Part shown: piece by piece, positions 16,727 through 25,220 of the stretch
How the letters are laid out: each line of letters starts with the position of its first letter
Numbering within the stretch: the stretch's first letter is position 1
From: Bacteroidota bacterium
GTDB lineage: Bacteria > Bacteroidota > Bacteroidia > Chitinophagales > Chitinophagaceae
Direction of reading: 5' to 3'
Length of the DNA stretch: 64,000 nt
Assembly (NCBI GenBank): GCA_018267625.1
Contig: JAFDYC010000074.1
Coordinates: 62,001 to 126,000 of the forward strand
The notes under the pieces: model-generated
Told to the model about the DNA's origin: nothing
Databases searched by the model: none
What the model saw: the letters and a program-made list of their open reading frames with translations, nothing else
Position numbers and translations under genes: made by a program

Positions 16727-17368
16727 TCATGGTTTATCCTGTAGTATAAACTCGCCCTTCACCAGCCAGGAAATGCCGAATGATGTCAGCGCGATGATTT
16801 CTAAAATCAGCGTCGGCTTGTAAGCCCCCACCAGCGCATGTACGGCGGGGATGCCATCAATGGGAATGCCAATAACCGCCACGGCCATTACGATCCCGCA
16901 TACGCGATACACCCGGTTCCGCTGTCGCTTTTGAAGGGTCATGTTCGTTCCGCTCGTCTTCGTAAACAAAAAGACAGACATGTAGGCCAGAATTGCGAAG
17001 AATATTCCCGAAGTGATGTAATGCGCCTTCGAAATCAAATCAGTCTTATCATCCGTTGCTGAAGTGGGCAGCAGTGCAATGCACAGCGCAAAAAATCCCG
17101 CCAGCTTACTAAATATCGAATCCTGTTTCGAATAGCCATTATAGGAAAACAAAAAGAGGGCAATACAGCAGATAATCCCCACATACTCGTCCCGCACTGA
17201 GCTATGGTAATACGCACTCACCGACACACGGATGTAGTGGGTGTGCCCCAGCAGCATGTCGCCAAAGACCATTGCCGGAACCAGCAAAATAGCCAGCCAG
17301 CCCACTGCCTGCCGCAGCGTCAGGTATGAAATCAACAAAGAGTCGGGGCCGTTGGTTGCAGGGCGCAT
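16727..17368 (-). CDS. Six-helix integral membrane protein of unknown function
   Basis: 213 residues from the ATG at 17368. A longer frame to 17512 exists, but its extra 48 codons run through a non-coding repeat, so I reject it. Six or so hydrophobic segments are visible, with motifs RVSVSAYYHSSVRDEYVG after the second helix and LISKAHYITSGIFFA before the fourth; the conserved-looking His, Tyr and Asp residues near the membrane edges suggest a DUF998-like or related fold. The function is unknown. No operon partner. Confidence 0.65.
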   Translation of the reverse strand: MRPATNGPDSLLISYLTLRQAVGWLAILLVPAMVFGDMLLGHTHYIRVSVSAYYHSSVRDEYVGIICCIALFLFSYNGYSKQDSIFSKLAGFFALCIALLPTSATDDKTDLISKAHYITSGIFFAILAYMSVFLFTKTSGTNMTLQKRQRNRVYRVCGIVMAVAVIGIPIDGIPAVHALVGAYKPTLILEIIALTSFGISWLVKGEFILQDKP

Positions 17369-17451
17369 CACAAAATTCCTTTCAGATAAATGTAACCCCA
17401 TAGCACTCCGCAGAACAGAATCATTATTGAACCGGCAGCAGTGCTCCGATT

Positions 17452-17491
17452 GAGCATCCGTTGCGTCGCACTCTTCAGCAGAATCTCCCTT
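17452..17491 (+). repeat. Dispersed intergenic element, copy B
   Basis: AGCATCCGTTGCGTCGCAC followed by CTTCAGCAGAATCTC; nearly identical to copy C (44762) over about 36 bases. It lies in the gap between the trans-sulfuration enzyme gene and the membrane-protein gene. Confidence 0.65.
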
Positions 17492-17562
17492 CTGAGCTCT
17501 GTTTCGCAGCAATTAGGGATCATCCATCCTCCGCATATTCCGGCATCAAGGCATACCCTGAA

Positions 17563-18717
17563 TCAGCCTTCTATCGCCTGCCGTAAATCATCAATTAAAT
17601 CGCCCGAGTCTTCAATGCCCACACTCAGGCGTATCAGTGAGTCAGACAAGCCACGAGCGGCTCGTTCTTCCACCGGAATAGAAGCATGAGTCATGCTGGC
17701 AGGGTGCCCGATCAAGGACTCCACGCCGCCCAGGCTTTCCGCCAGCGAAAACAGCTTGGTATGGCTCAGCACCCGCAGCGCATCCTCCATCTTGTCGCCC
17801 TTCAGCGTAAACGAAATCATCCCACCGAAACCACGCATCTGCAGGGCCGCAATGGCATGATTCGGATGATCTTCAAATCCGCACCACAACACCCGGTCCA
17901 CCTTCGGATGCGCCCGCAGAAAATGAGCAATAGCCGCGCCATTTTCGCAATGCTGCCGCATCCGTACATGCAGTGTTTTGATTCCGCGCAGCACGAGAAA
18001 GCAATCCTGAGGGCCAGGTACAGCACCACAACTGTTTTGAATAAAACGCAAACGCTCTTCTAAAGCCGAGTCCCGCATGATGATGGCCCCATGTACCACA
18101 TCGCTATGACCGGCCAGGTATTTAGTGGCACTATGCACTACGAGGTCAGCCCCGAGGTCTAATGGGTTTTGCAGGTAGGGTGAGGCAAACGTATTGTCCA
18201 CAACCAGCGTTGCTTTTGCCTGCTTTGCCAGCTCCGCCACAGCAGCAATATCAATGATGTTGAGTAAAGGATTTGTTGGCGTTTCCACCCAAATCATTTT
18301 CGTCCGCTCCGTGATATGCTTGCGAATGCCCGAAGCCTCCAGCATAGGCACAAAACGGAACTTGATTCCAAAAGGTTCGAACACCTTCGTGAAGATGCGG
18401 TACGTGCCGCCGTACAAGTCATCGCTCACCAGCACTTCATCACCCGGCAGCAGCAGCTTGGCAACAGCATCCGTAGCAGCCATGCCCGAAGCAAAAGACA
18501 AGGCATATTTACCGTTTTCAATGGAAGCTAATGCTTGTTGCAGCGCCGTTCGGGTAGGGTTTTGCGTTCGGGCGTATTCATAACCTTTATGCTTGCCAGG
18601 TGCATCCTGAACGTAGGTGGAAGTCTGATAGATAGGCGTCATGATGGCACCGGAAAGAGGATCCGGAGCAACGCCGGCATGGATGAGGCGTGTGGCAAGT
18701 TTATGGTTGCTATTCAT
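17563..18717 (-). CDS. Cystathionine gamma-synthase / gamma-lyase family PLP enzyme
   Basis: 384 residues from ATG 18717. A start at 18750 would add 11 residues, but a TACCTTTG promoter box overlaps that region, so the shorter start is preferred. It is a PLP-dependent trans-sulfuration enzyme of the Cys/Met metabolism family. YEYARTQNPTR binds the neighbouring PLP phosphate, and SFASGMAATDAV follows. VVDNTFASPYLQ holds the PLP-binding Asp. HSATKYLAGHSDVVHG contains the Schiff-base lysine, and ESLGGVESLIGHPASMTHAS is at the C-terminus. It makes cystathionine from O-acyl-homoserine and cysteine or breaks it down; family members often do both, and sequence alone does not decide metB against a gamma-lyase. 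Confidence 0.9.
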   Translation of the reverse strand: MNSNHKLATRLIHAGVAPDPLSGAIMTPIYQTSTYVQDAPGKHKGYEYARTQNPTRTALQQALASIENGKYALSFASGMAATDAVAKLLLPGDEVLVSDDLYGGTYRIFTKVFEPFGIKFRFVPMLEASGIRKHITERTKMIWVETPTNPLLNIIDIAAVAELAKQAKATLVVDNTFASPYLQNPLDLGADLVVHSATKYLAGHSDVVHGAIIMRDSALEERLRFIQNSCGAVPGPQDCFLVLRGIKTLHVRMRQHCENGAAIAHFLRAHPKVDRVLWCGFEDHPNHAIAALQMRGFGGMISFTLKGDKMEDALRVLSHTKLFSLAESLGGVESLIGHPASMTHASIPVEERAARGLSDSLIRLSVGIEDSGDLIDDLRQAIEG

Positions 18718-18747
18718 GGGAATAAGTAGATTTCTTTGAAACGCCGG

Positions 18748-18755
18748 CAAAGGTA
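18748..18755 (-). promoter_or_regulatory. -7 box for the trans-sulfuration gene
   Basis: TACCTTTG on the minus strand (18755 to 18748) matches TAnnTTTG. It is about 30 bases before the ATG at 18717, leaving a leader of some 24 bases. No SAM riboswitch can fit in such a leader. Confidence 0.5.
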
Positions 18756-18819
18756 GCGGTTCGGTATAGTGCCTTTTGCACTCGAGCTTTCGATGTTGGG
18801 CACTGTACCTTTAGCAGGT

Positions 18820-19845
18820 ATGAATGTGAATGCGCACTTGCATCCCGGGGAACGGTTGTCTGCCACCGACAAGGAATATGAAAACAGCATCCGCCCGCAG
18901 CAGATTGACGATTTTGCCGGGCAGCCCCAGCTTGTCGAAAACCTGCGCATTTTTATCAAAGCTGCCAACCTCCGCGGTGAGTCGCTTGACCATGTACTCT
19001 TTCACGGCCCCCCTGGCCTCGGCAAGACCACACTCTCGCGCATCGTGGCCAACGAGCTGGGTGTAAGCATTAAAGAGACCTCTGGCCCCGTCATTGAAAA
19101 GCCTGCCGACCTGGCCGGACTGCTCACTTCCCTCGAAGCCCGCGATGTCTTGTTCATTGATGAAATCCACCGCCTCAGCACCGTCGTGGAGGAATATCTC
19201 TATTCCGCGATGGAGGATTTTAAGATTGACATCATGATTGATTCCGGGCCTTCTGCCCGCAGCATTCAAATCAATCTTTCGCCCTTCACGCTGGTGGGCG
19301 CCACCACGCGCTCCGGCCTGCTGACGGCACCTCTGCTTTCACGATTTGGCATCAAGAGCCGTTTAGATTACTACACTTCCGGGGTGCTGCAAGGCATCGT
19401 GATGCGTGCAGCCCAAGTGCTGAATGTGAAAATTACTTCGGATGCTGCCATGGAAATTGCCCGTCGCAGCCGGGGCACACCGCGCATCGCCAACGGACTG
19501 CTGCGCCGGATGCGTGATTTTGCGCAGGTGCTGGGCAATGGCGTGATTGACCTCGGCATTTCGGAGCATGGCCTACGCGCGCTGAACGTGGACGCCAATG
19601 GCCTTGATGAGATGGACAACCGCATCCTGACGGCGCTCATTGATAAATTCAAGGGCGGGCCGGTAGGCATCTCCAACATCGCAACCTCAGTGGGCGAGGA
19701 GGGCGGCACCATCGAGGAAGTGTATGAACCTTTCCTCATTCAGGAAGGCTACATCGTGCGTACCCCGCGCGGCCGCGAAGCGACGGAGAAGGCTTACCTG
19801 CACCTCAACCGCAAGTGGGCGAAGAGTGGACAGGGGTTGTTTTGA
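18820..19845 (+). CDS. ruvB: Holliday junction branch migration helicase RuvB
   Basis: 341 residues from ATG 18820. The longer frame from 18769 adds 17 residues unlike RuvB and overlaps a TACCTTTA promoter-like box at 18806-18813. RuvB is a hexameric AAA+ ATPase that drives branch migration with RuvA. Walker [10 protein letters not shown], Walker B DEIHRL, sensor 1 [14 protein letters not shown], arginine finger region SRFGI and the winged-helix C-terminus with [14 protein letters not shown] are all present. ruvA and ruvC are not in the window. Divergent from the trans-sulfuration gene. Confidence 0.97.
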   Translation: MNVNAHLHPGERLSATDKEYENSIRPQQIDDFAGQPQLVENLRIFIKAANLRGESLDHVLFHGPPGLGKTTLSRIVANELGVSIKETSGPVIEKPADLAGLLTSLEARDVLFIDEIHRLSTVVEEYLYSAMEDFKIDIMIDSGPSARSIQINLSPFTLVGATTRSGLLTAPLLSRFGIKSRLDYYTSGVLQGIVMRAAQVLNVKITSDAAMEIARRSRGTPRIANGLLRRMRDFAQVLGNGVIDLGISEHGLRALNVDANGLDEMDNRILTALIDKFKGGPVGISNIATSVGEEGGTIEEVYEPFLIQEGYIVRTPRGREATEKAYLHLNRKWAKSGQGLF

Positions 19846-19936
19846 GGCTAATTTTTTTCTTGATTCAAAACCATATAGATCTCCGCAGCTTGTTTGAAAT
19901 TATATTTTTGGAAACAAGCACGTTTTTTCAAATAAA

Positions 19937-19956
19937 ACTGGCTTGCCCAAGCCGGT
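19937..19956 (-). terminator. Intrinsic terminator of the T9SS repeat protein gene
   Basis: On the minus strand ACCGGCTT pairs with AAGCCAGT around a 4-base loop (one G-T pair), followed by TTTTATTTG. It lies 62 bases past the stop at 20019. Confidence 0.5.
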
Positions 19957-20018
19957 ATTGCCAAAAGCCATACCCAACTCAGACAAGCCAGAAATGTGCG
20001 CCGAAACTACAAGTGAGC

Positions 20019-21509
20019 TTAGTGTTTTACCACAAAGCGTTGCTGAGATTGCGAAGCACCGCTGGTAACCTTCAGGATGTAGATACCATTAGTGAGGTTA
20101 TTCGTAGGTATGTCCAGTTTGAAGGATGAAGAGGAATTTATTTCCTGATGTTGGACTTGCCTGCCCGCCATATCATACACCACGATTGAAAAATTCCGGG
20201 CTTGTTTCCACTGGAGTGTCAGTGCTGCATCCGCTGGGTTGGGGCTAATGATCCATTGTAAACCAGAAGCAGTGATTTCGGGGACGGAAAGGCCAAACTG
20301 ATAATGGTAGCGATTTATATTGTCGTTGCTGGTAATAATCCAAGAGCCACTATTATATGTTTCGCTCCGTTCTTCCTTCAATTGCGAACCTGCATAGGTG
20401 CTCAGTACATGGTAGTTATTCACGAATGCGGAACCATTCCAACTTGCACGGACGCGGCTTGTTTCCAAGCTTCCTGAATAGGTGAAGGTGATTTGGTGAT
20501 TCAACTGCCATACACTGGCGTTCCAGCTATAATAGGTTGTTATAAGCGGTTCCCCGGCTGCATTCAGTGGGCTATTGTTGAGGCTGTCAATATTAATCCA
20601 GCCCAGTCCCGTACCATCCCCCCCACTGTAAGCATAAGATACTAAGGCTCCTGCTCCATTATAATAGCTTCTTGAATAATTGGAGTTTCGCCATGCCAAT
20701 GCTGAGACTTGCCAGTACTGGGAAATTATTGATGTAACCAGGTTTGAGGCATTATATGTAATGGTGTATAAATATTGGTTGCTCCAGGTAGCGGTGCCAG
20801 CATTCCAATATTCAGTGAGAGCGGTTGTCCGGTTGCCACTGCCATCAAACGTATTGGTGTACCGAATAGCATTATCCCAGCTTGATGTAGAGGGTTCCCA
20901 TACCTGAGCCACATAGCTGAGTATTTGTTTTGCAGCATTATAGGTGTAATTCGTGTACTGGCTCCAGTTTTCCCAAGCGCTTGTGGAAGGGTTCCATTTT
21001 GTGACCAATGAGTTTATCAGAAGTCCCTGTGAATTGTATATATAGGTGTCCAGTTCAATTTTTGTATAGCTGGAGCTGGTGCTCTCCCAGTCCAAAATGA
21101 TTCTCTTAATGATAAAGTCTTGTGCATTGTAGAAGTACAAGGTCTGTGAACTGGGTATCCATACGTTTGTTGTGGTGTCCCAACTATACTGAATGTTTGT
21201 ATCGCATTGGATAGGGGTAGAGAGTGAGCCGCCCCTGTCGCCGGAGTAAGTATAATAGGCGCTGTCGCTGTTTTGGTAAGCTCCGCTCGTGCCATTACCA
21301 CTAAATGAGCTCAGTAAGCGTACGCTCCAGGCTCCTGTCTTGCCAGGAGTCGTGCCGTCGGGTAGCTGTGGCTCAATGCTCTGACGGAGCACAGATTGAT
21401 GGTGTGAAATGAGAGTTTTGGGTAGTTCCGGCCAGGTCGTGTTTTGTGCCATTGTTGTCAAGGGCAGGATGGCAATAAGTCCCAGGATGGCGTGTGTAAG
21501 TGGCTTCAT
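20019..21509 (-). CDS. T9SS type A cargo protein with YxYxxxG-type tandem repeats
   Basis: A 496-residue secreted protein: N-terminal signal peptide (HAILGLIAILPLTTMAQ), then about eight imperfect repeats of some 40 residues. Each contains a W.PSTS.W / Y..T..YN.. pattern (for example WNPSTSAWENWSQYTNYTYN, WEPSTSSWDN). The repeats are rich in Trp, Tyr, Ser and Thr, and resemble beta-strand repeat arrays such as RHS/YD-like proteins. The last about 75 residues are a type IX sorting domain (ISPNPADAALTLQW, VYDMAGRQV, TNGIYILKV). It is therefore exported through the outer membrane and either attached or released. The function of the repeat region is unknown; adhesion or carbohydrate binding is likely for such arrays but unproven. 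Confidence 0.85.
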   Translation of the reverse strand: MKPLTHAILGLIAILPLTTMAQNTTWPELPKTLISHHQSVLRQSIEPQLPDGTTPGKTGAWSVRLLSSFSGNGTSGAYQNSDSAYYTYSGDRGGSLSTPIQCDTNIQYSWDTTTNVWIPSSQTLYFYNAQDFIIKRIILDWESTSSSYTKIELDTYIYNSQGLLINSLVTKWNPSTSAWENWSQYTNYTYNAAKQILSYVAQVWEPSTSSWDNAIRYTNTFDGSGNRTTALTEYWNAGTATWSNQYLYTITYNASNLVTSIISQYWQVSALAWRNSNYSRSYYNGAGALVSYAYSGGDGTGLGWINIDSLNNSPLNAAGEPLITTYYSWNASVWQLNHQITFTYSGSLETSRVRASWNGSAFVNNYHVLSTYAGSQLKEERSETYNSGSWIITSNDNINRYHYQFGLSVPEITASGLQWIISPNPADAALTLQWKQARNFSIVVYDMAGRQVQHQEINSSSSFKLDIPTNNLTNGIYILKVTSGASQSQQRFVVKH

Positions 21510-22044
21510 GGGGGATTTTATTTTGAGGTGAAGGAATTTTTCAGTTAGTCCGGATGCTGCTCCTTAGAAACTTCAATGAAAAGAGATGTCTAATCCTTTA
21601 TTTGTATCTGCTGCTACGCATGAAATCAAAATGCAATTAAGTTAACACCTCAAATTTAATGATTTTTACCGCATAGCAATTGCTCGTTCCTGTAATTCCC
21701 TTATGGCTAGAAAGGAATTTTTTCCACCCGATAACCACAGGCGAAAATTCTCCGGTGCCTAATTCTCAAAGAGCATGATGCATCATCCGGCTGAGATTAT
21801 TGTAGCAGGGACTGTGCGGCTGAGATAGTTCTTCCTAAAAACACGACTCAATAGTGCAGTCCTACTTCAATTAGGATTTTTGGATAGTCAGCGGGGCATC
21901 CTGATGCAACCTCGCTAAGGCCAGTCTTGAAACAAGTTTGGGGCTGGCGCAACGGATACAGTGAATGGTAAGAAGCGGACTAATGAAAAGACGAAACAGG
22001 CGGTATTGAAGATTGTGTCGGCTTCATCCTGGCTCGAAAAAAGT
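21510..22044. other. Long intergenic stretch without a gene
   Basis: 535 bases between the T9SS gene start and the tRNA terminator. I see no credible coding frame. It holds a good promoter (21651-21679) with a leader of about 135 bases for the T9SS gene, an 8-bp palindrome GATGCATC near 21778, and a weak reverse-oriented match to the GCATCCGTTGCG element near 21945-21960 (GCGCAACGGATAC). Confidence 0.6.
21651..21679 (-). promoter_or_regulatory. Promoter of the T9SS repeat protein gene
   Basis: On the minus strand TTG (21679-21677), an 18-base spacer, then TAAATTTG (21658-21651): a near-consensus Bacteroidota promoter (TTTG-N19-TAnnTTTG). The predicted leader is about 135 bases, unusually long for this window. 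Confidence 0.5.
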
Positions 22045-22073
22045 AGAGGCTGTCTCTTTTTGAGACAGCCTCT
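22045..22073 (-). terminator. Terminator after tRNA-Val (GAGGCTGTCTC family)
   Basis: Perfect 12-bp stem AGAGGCTGTCTC / GAGACAGCCTCT with a 5-base loop. On the minus strand it is followed by AC and six T residues. It lies 6 bases beyond the tRNA. Confidence 0.8.
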
Positions 22074-22079
22074 GTTCTG

Positions 22080-22154
22080 TGGAAGCACACGGGTTCGAAC
22101 CGCGGACCCTCTGCTTGTAAGGCAGATGCTCTAAACCAGCTGAGCTATGCTTCC
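22080..22154 (-). tRNA. tRNA-Val (anticodon UAC)
   Basis: Read on the minus strand, the 7-bp acceptor stem GGAAGCA/TGCTTCC, D arm GCTC...GAGC, anticodon stem-loop TCTGC-CTTACAA-GCAGA and T arm with TTCGAAC all fold. The anticodon TAC (plus-strand 22117-22119) reads GTA valine codons. The discriminator is A and CCA is not encoded. It has its own consensus promoter and terminator. Confidence 0.95.
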
Positions 22155-22171
22155 TTCCCGTTTTGGGACGG

Positions 22172-22201
22172 CAAAGATAACCGCGCCTTCCTTTTTTCCA
22201 A
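22172..22201 (-). promoter_or_regulatory. Consensus promoter of tRNA-Val
   Basis: On the minus strand TTG (22201-22199), exactly 19 bases, then TATCTTTG (22179-22172). This is the full Bacteroidota -33/-7 consensus. Transcription should start about 10 bases before the mature tRNA. Confidence 0.75.
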
Positions 22202-22231
22202 GTGCTGTTTCAAAGAAATTTTTCGTTCATC

Positions 22232-23719
22232 TCAATGGCTGCTGCTTTCATTCATAAAGGCCTCAAAATCCTTCCTGAGTTGTTGCAAGGATGCCCGGTG
22301 CAGATACATCATGTGGCCGGCATCATAATACGTGGAATGTAGGTTCTTCCTGAGTTCCTTGGGCAGAAACATGTGGTGCAACACATAGTCTGTGGTGAAC
22401 CAGGGTGTCGCCAGGTCAAAATAACCGCTGCATACCCAGACCTGCAGGTTTGGGTTTTTCACCATTGCAGACCGCAACTGGTCGGCCACATTCAGGAAGC
22501 CATTTTCTGAGAACCGCCAGGGCCATACCCGCCCGGTCAGAATCTCATAGTTCAAGTCGCTGTGAAAGTTCAGGTCGCGACGGACATAATCATTGAACAC
22601 AGCCGTGTATGCACCGTGTACAGTTCGGTCGTAGCTCGGGTCGTAGTCCGGGCTTTCGCCTGCGCGGTCGTAGTCCACACCTTCAATGCGGGTGTCGAAG
22701 CGGCCAATGGTCTTACCACTGTCGCGGAGTAGTTCTTTATCGAAGCGCCCCACTTGCAGCCGCAGGTTACACTCGTCTAAATGTTTTGCTGAAAGGCCCG
22801 TGAGTCCATGAAGTTTGCTGATAACCACTTTTCGTTCAGCATCGCTCAGTTCATCGCCTTTCATTAGGGCATCTAAATAGGGGCCGGTGGCGTAGTGGCA
22901 AGCATCAGCAGTAATCTGTGCCAGGCTTTGATACTTTTTGTCTGCCTTACCATGATACCAGGCTGCTGCGGCATAGCTTGGGAGTTGCAAGGCATAAGGC
23001 AAGTCGTTATCGCGGCCACTACTATGTGCATTGAACGATAGAACAGCAGAGATCAGTACCACACCATTCAGATAGATGCCATATTGGTCTTGCAGATAAT
23101 TGCTGAGCCCGGCAGCCCTTGTCGTGCCATAGCTTTCCCCCGCAACATATTTAGGTGAGCTCCAGCGGTTGTATCGCGAGAGATACATTCGGATAAAATC
23201 GGCCACAAAACGGAGGTCTTTGTTGTAGCCGGTATAGTCGGATGCAGCCACATGGTTTGCCGGGCGGGTGTAGCCGGTGAGCATGGGGTCAATGAAGACG
23301 AGATCTGCTTTGTCTAACCAGGAATATTCATTGGCAACTGAACGGTAGGGGGGCGCTATGCTTTCACCCTTGTCCGTCATGAGCACGCGCTCGGGCCCCA
23401 TCAGGCCCATGTGCAGCCAAACCGAAGACGATCCCGGCCCTCCATTAAAGGCAAAGAGTATGGGTCGTTTTCCGGGGTCATGCACTCCATCTTTTGAATA
23501 GGCTACGAAAAAGAGCTTTGCCCGCACTGAATCCTGTTCATCTTTCATGGGCATATATCCTGCAGTGGCAGTATAGGGCATGGGCCCGGATGCCGTGCTG
23601 AGCTGATGATGCGTCACGGATAGCGGGCCGGCATTCCATTCTTTATCTATCTTTTTTTCCTGAGCAAAAGAGGCGAAAGAAAGAAGGAACAGGCCACATA
23701 ATGGGAGCAGATTTTTCAT
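22232..23719 (-). CDS. S10 family serine carboxypeptidase-like protein
   Basis: A 495-residue protein with an N-terminal signal peptide (LCGLFLLSFASFAQE). It has the alpha/beta-hydrolase serine carboxypeptidase layout: oxyanion region FNGGPGSSSVWLHMG, nucleophile Ser in GESYGTTR, catalytic Asp in GYFDLATPW and catalytic His in YDAGHMMYLH. Such enzymes remove C-terminal residues from peptides and probably act in the periplasm or outside the cell. Length and motif spacing are normal for bacterial S10 members. Confidence 0.92.
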   Translation of the reverse strand: MKNLLPLCGLFLLSFASFAQEKKIDKEWNAGPLSVTHHQLSTASGPMPYTATAGYMPMKDEQDSVRAKLFFVAYSKDGVHDPGKRPILFAFNGGPGSSSVWLHMGLMGPERVLMTDKGESIAPPYRSVANEYSWLDKADLVFIDPMLTGYTRPANHVAASDYTGYNKDLRFVADFIRMYLSRYNRWSSPKYVAGESYGTTRAAGLSNYLQDQYGIYLNGVVLISAVLSFNAHSSGRDNDLPYALQLPSYAAAAWYHGKADKKYQSLAQITADACHYATGPYLDALMKGDELSDAERKVVISKLHGLTGLSAKHLDECNLRLQVGRFDKELLRDSGKTIGRFDTRIEGVDYDRAGESPDYDPSYDRTVHGAYTAVFNDYVRRDLNFHSDLNYEILTGRVWPWRFSENGFLNVADQLRSAMVKNPNLQVWVCSGYFDLATPWFTTDYVLHHMFLPKELRKNLHSTYYDAGHMMYLHRASLQQLRKDFEAFMNESSSH

Positions 23720-23804
23720 GGATTCTTTTTGAAAAATGCCTTAAAGGGGCAATTGGGAATATGTCTTAATGCAAGAAGATTATTCGAAATTCTACAAAGC
23801 AGGC

Positions 23805-24287
23805 TCACTCAATAGCCACCAGTTCTATCTGAAACATAAGGTTGGTGCTGGGCGGCACGCTCCCACTTCCATTACTGCCGTAGGCTAGGCTGGGCGGGAT
23901 GAAAAGCGTGATGTATCCACCCTCGCCAATCAGAGGAAGGCCTTCCTGCCAGCCTGTGATCAGGTTGCTGAGCAGGAATGATTGGTTGTTGGCAGCTTCG
24001 AGCTGTGTGCCATTCATCAGCCTTAGGGTATAGCTCACCCGAACCTGCGAACAAGGGCTGGGTTTTTTAGCCTCATTTCCCGTTCGTGTGATGATGTAGT
24101 AGAACCCACGACTATCATTTGTAGCATGAATTCCTTGTGTGTTGAGGTCCGATTGCAAACGGGCAACTTCATCGGTAGGAGCCATCGTTTGGATACTGGC
24201 GCAACGGTTGGTGTCACTTTTGCTGCAGGATGAAAAGGCGAGTCCGGCAAACAGGAGAATAAGGAGCGGAAAACCAGAGTTTTTCAT
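23805..24287 (-). CDS. FKBP-type peptidyl-prolyl isomerase lipoprotein
   Basis: 160 residues from ATG 24287, chosen because it places the signal peptide (FPLLILLFAGLAFSSC) at the N-terminus; a longer frame begins at 24362. The FKBP domain occupies the C-terminal half: RVSYTLRLMNG, FLLSNLITGWQEGLPLIGEG, FIPPSLAYGS and the final NLMFQIELVAIE. It catalyses cis-trans isomerisation of Xaa-Pro bonds and assists folding of envelope proteins. Several ring residues of the active site are present, but the usual VHYTG is replaced by VSYTL, so activity may be reduced. Divergent from dapD. Confidence 0.88.
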   Translation of the reverse strand: MKNSGFPLLILLFAGLAFSSCSKSDTNRCASIQTMAPTDEVARLQSDLNTQGIHATNDSRGFYYIITRTGNEAKKPSPCSQVRVSYTLRLMNGTQLEAANNQSFLLSNLITGWQEGLPLIGEGGYITLFIPPSLAYGSNGSGSVPPSTNLMFQIELVAIE

Positions 24288-24350
24288 GTACTGCAAGCTA
24301 AGGATGACGGGGCACTCATAGCCTATTTTCGCAGCCTGAATCATTTCGCC

Positions 24351-25169
24351 ATGTCGCAACACTTACAAGGCCTCATTCTCGATGCATTTTCCAACCGGGA
24401 ATTACTTAAAGAAGATAGATATGCTACTGCCGTGCGCGAGGTAATGGAGGCTTTGGATAAAGGACAACTGCGCGTGGCAGAGCCTACCGAAGCAGGCTGG
24501 AAGGTGAATGAATGGCTCAAGCAAGCCATCCTGCTCTACTTTGCCATTCAGCCAATGCAGACCTGGGACCTTGCCCCATTTGAGTTCTACGATAAGATGC
24601 TATTGAAAAAAGACTACGCTTCCCTTGGAGTACGGGCAGTGCCTCATGCGGTAGCCCGTTACGGATCTTTCTTAGGGAAGAATGTGGTGCTGATGCCTTC
24701 TTATGTCAACATTGGCGCCTATGTGGATGAAGGGACCATGGTGGATACTTGGGCTACAGTGGGTTCCTGTGCACAGATTGGCAAAGGGGTACATCTGTCC
24801 GGCGGAGTGGGTATCGGGGGCGTATTGGAACCTTTGCAGGCAGCGCCGGTAATTGTGGAAGATGGTTGCTTTATTGGCTCGCGCTGCATCGTAGTGGAAG
24901 GTGTGCGGGTGGAGCAAGAAGCTGTACTGGGCGCCAATGTTGTGCTAACGAAAAGCACCAAAATCATTGATGTGAGCGGAGCTGGCCCAGTCAGTTATAT
25001 CGGGCGGGTGCCGGCACGCAGCGTGGTGATTCCCGGCAACTATACCAAAGAATTTCCTGCGGGTAACTATGGCGTAGGCTGTGCGCTCATCATCGGGAAA
25101 CGGAAGGCTTCAACCGATTTAAAGACCAGCCTGAATGAAGCTTTGCGCGATTTTAATGTGTCTGTATAA
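24351..25169 (+). CDS. dapD: Tetrahydrodipicolinate N-succinyltransferase
   Basis: A 272-residue protein of the DapD family, which adds succinyl from succinyl-CoA to tetrahydrodipicolinate in the lysine/diaminopimelate pathway. An N-terminal helical domain (MSQHLQGLILDAF) is followed by a left-handed beta-helix of hexapeptide repeats (VNIGAYVDEGTMVDTWATVG, GVGIGGVLEPLQAAPVIVED) and a C-terminal GNYGVGCALIIGKR segment. Length is normal. No other dap gene is in the window. Confidence 0.96.
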   Translation: MSQHLQGLILDAFSNRELLKEDRYATAVREVMEALDKGQLRVAEPTEAGWKVNEWLKQAILLYFAIQPMQTWDLAPFEFYDKMLLKKDYASLGVRAVPHAVARYGSFLGKNVVLMPSYVNIGAYVDEGTMVDTWATVGSCAQIGKGVHLSGGVGIGGVLEPLQAAPVIVEDGCFIGSRCIVVEGVRVEQEAVLGANVVLTKSTKIIDVSGAGPVSYIGRVPARSVVIPGNYTKEFPAGNYGVGCALIIGKRKASTDLKTSLNEALRDFNVSV

Positions 25170-25220
25170 TAGCGGCAGGCCGGCATTGATTTTTTAGCCT
25201 GAATTCCTGATTCGTTTTTC

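Noticed and set aside
17369-17512. N-terminal extension of the six-helix membrane protein
   Set aside because: The extra 48 codons come from the dispersed non-coding element and look unlike a protein.
18717-18820. SAM riboswitch before the trans-sulfuration gene
   Set aside because: The promoter box leaves a leader of only about 24 bases; there is no room for an aptamer.
22080-22154. tRNA first read as threonine from the plus-strand TGT
   Set aside because: The gene is on the minus strand; the loop reads CTTACAA, so the anticodon is TAC (valine).
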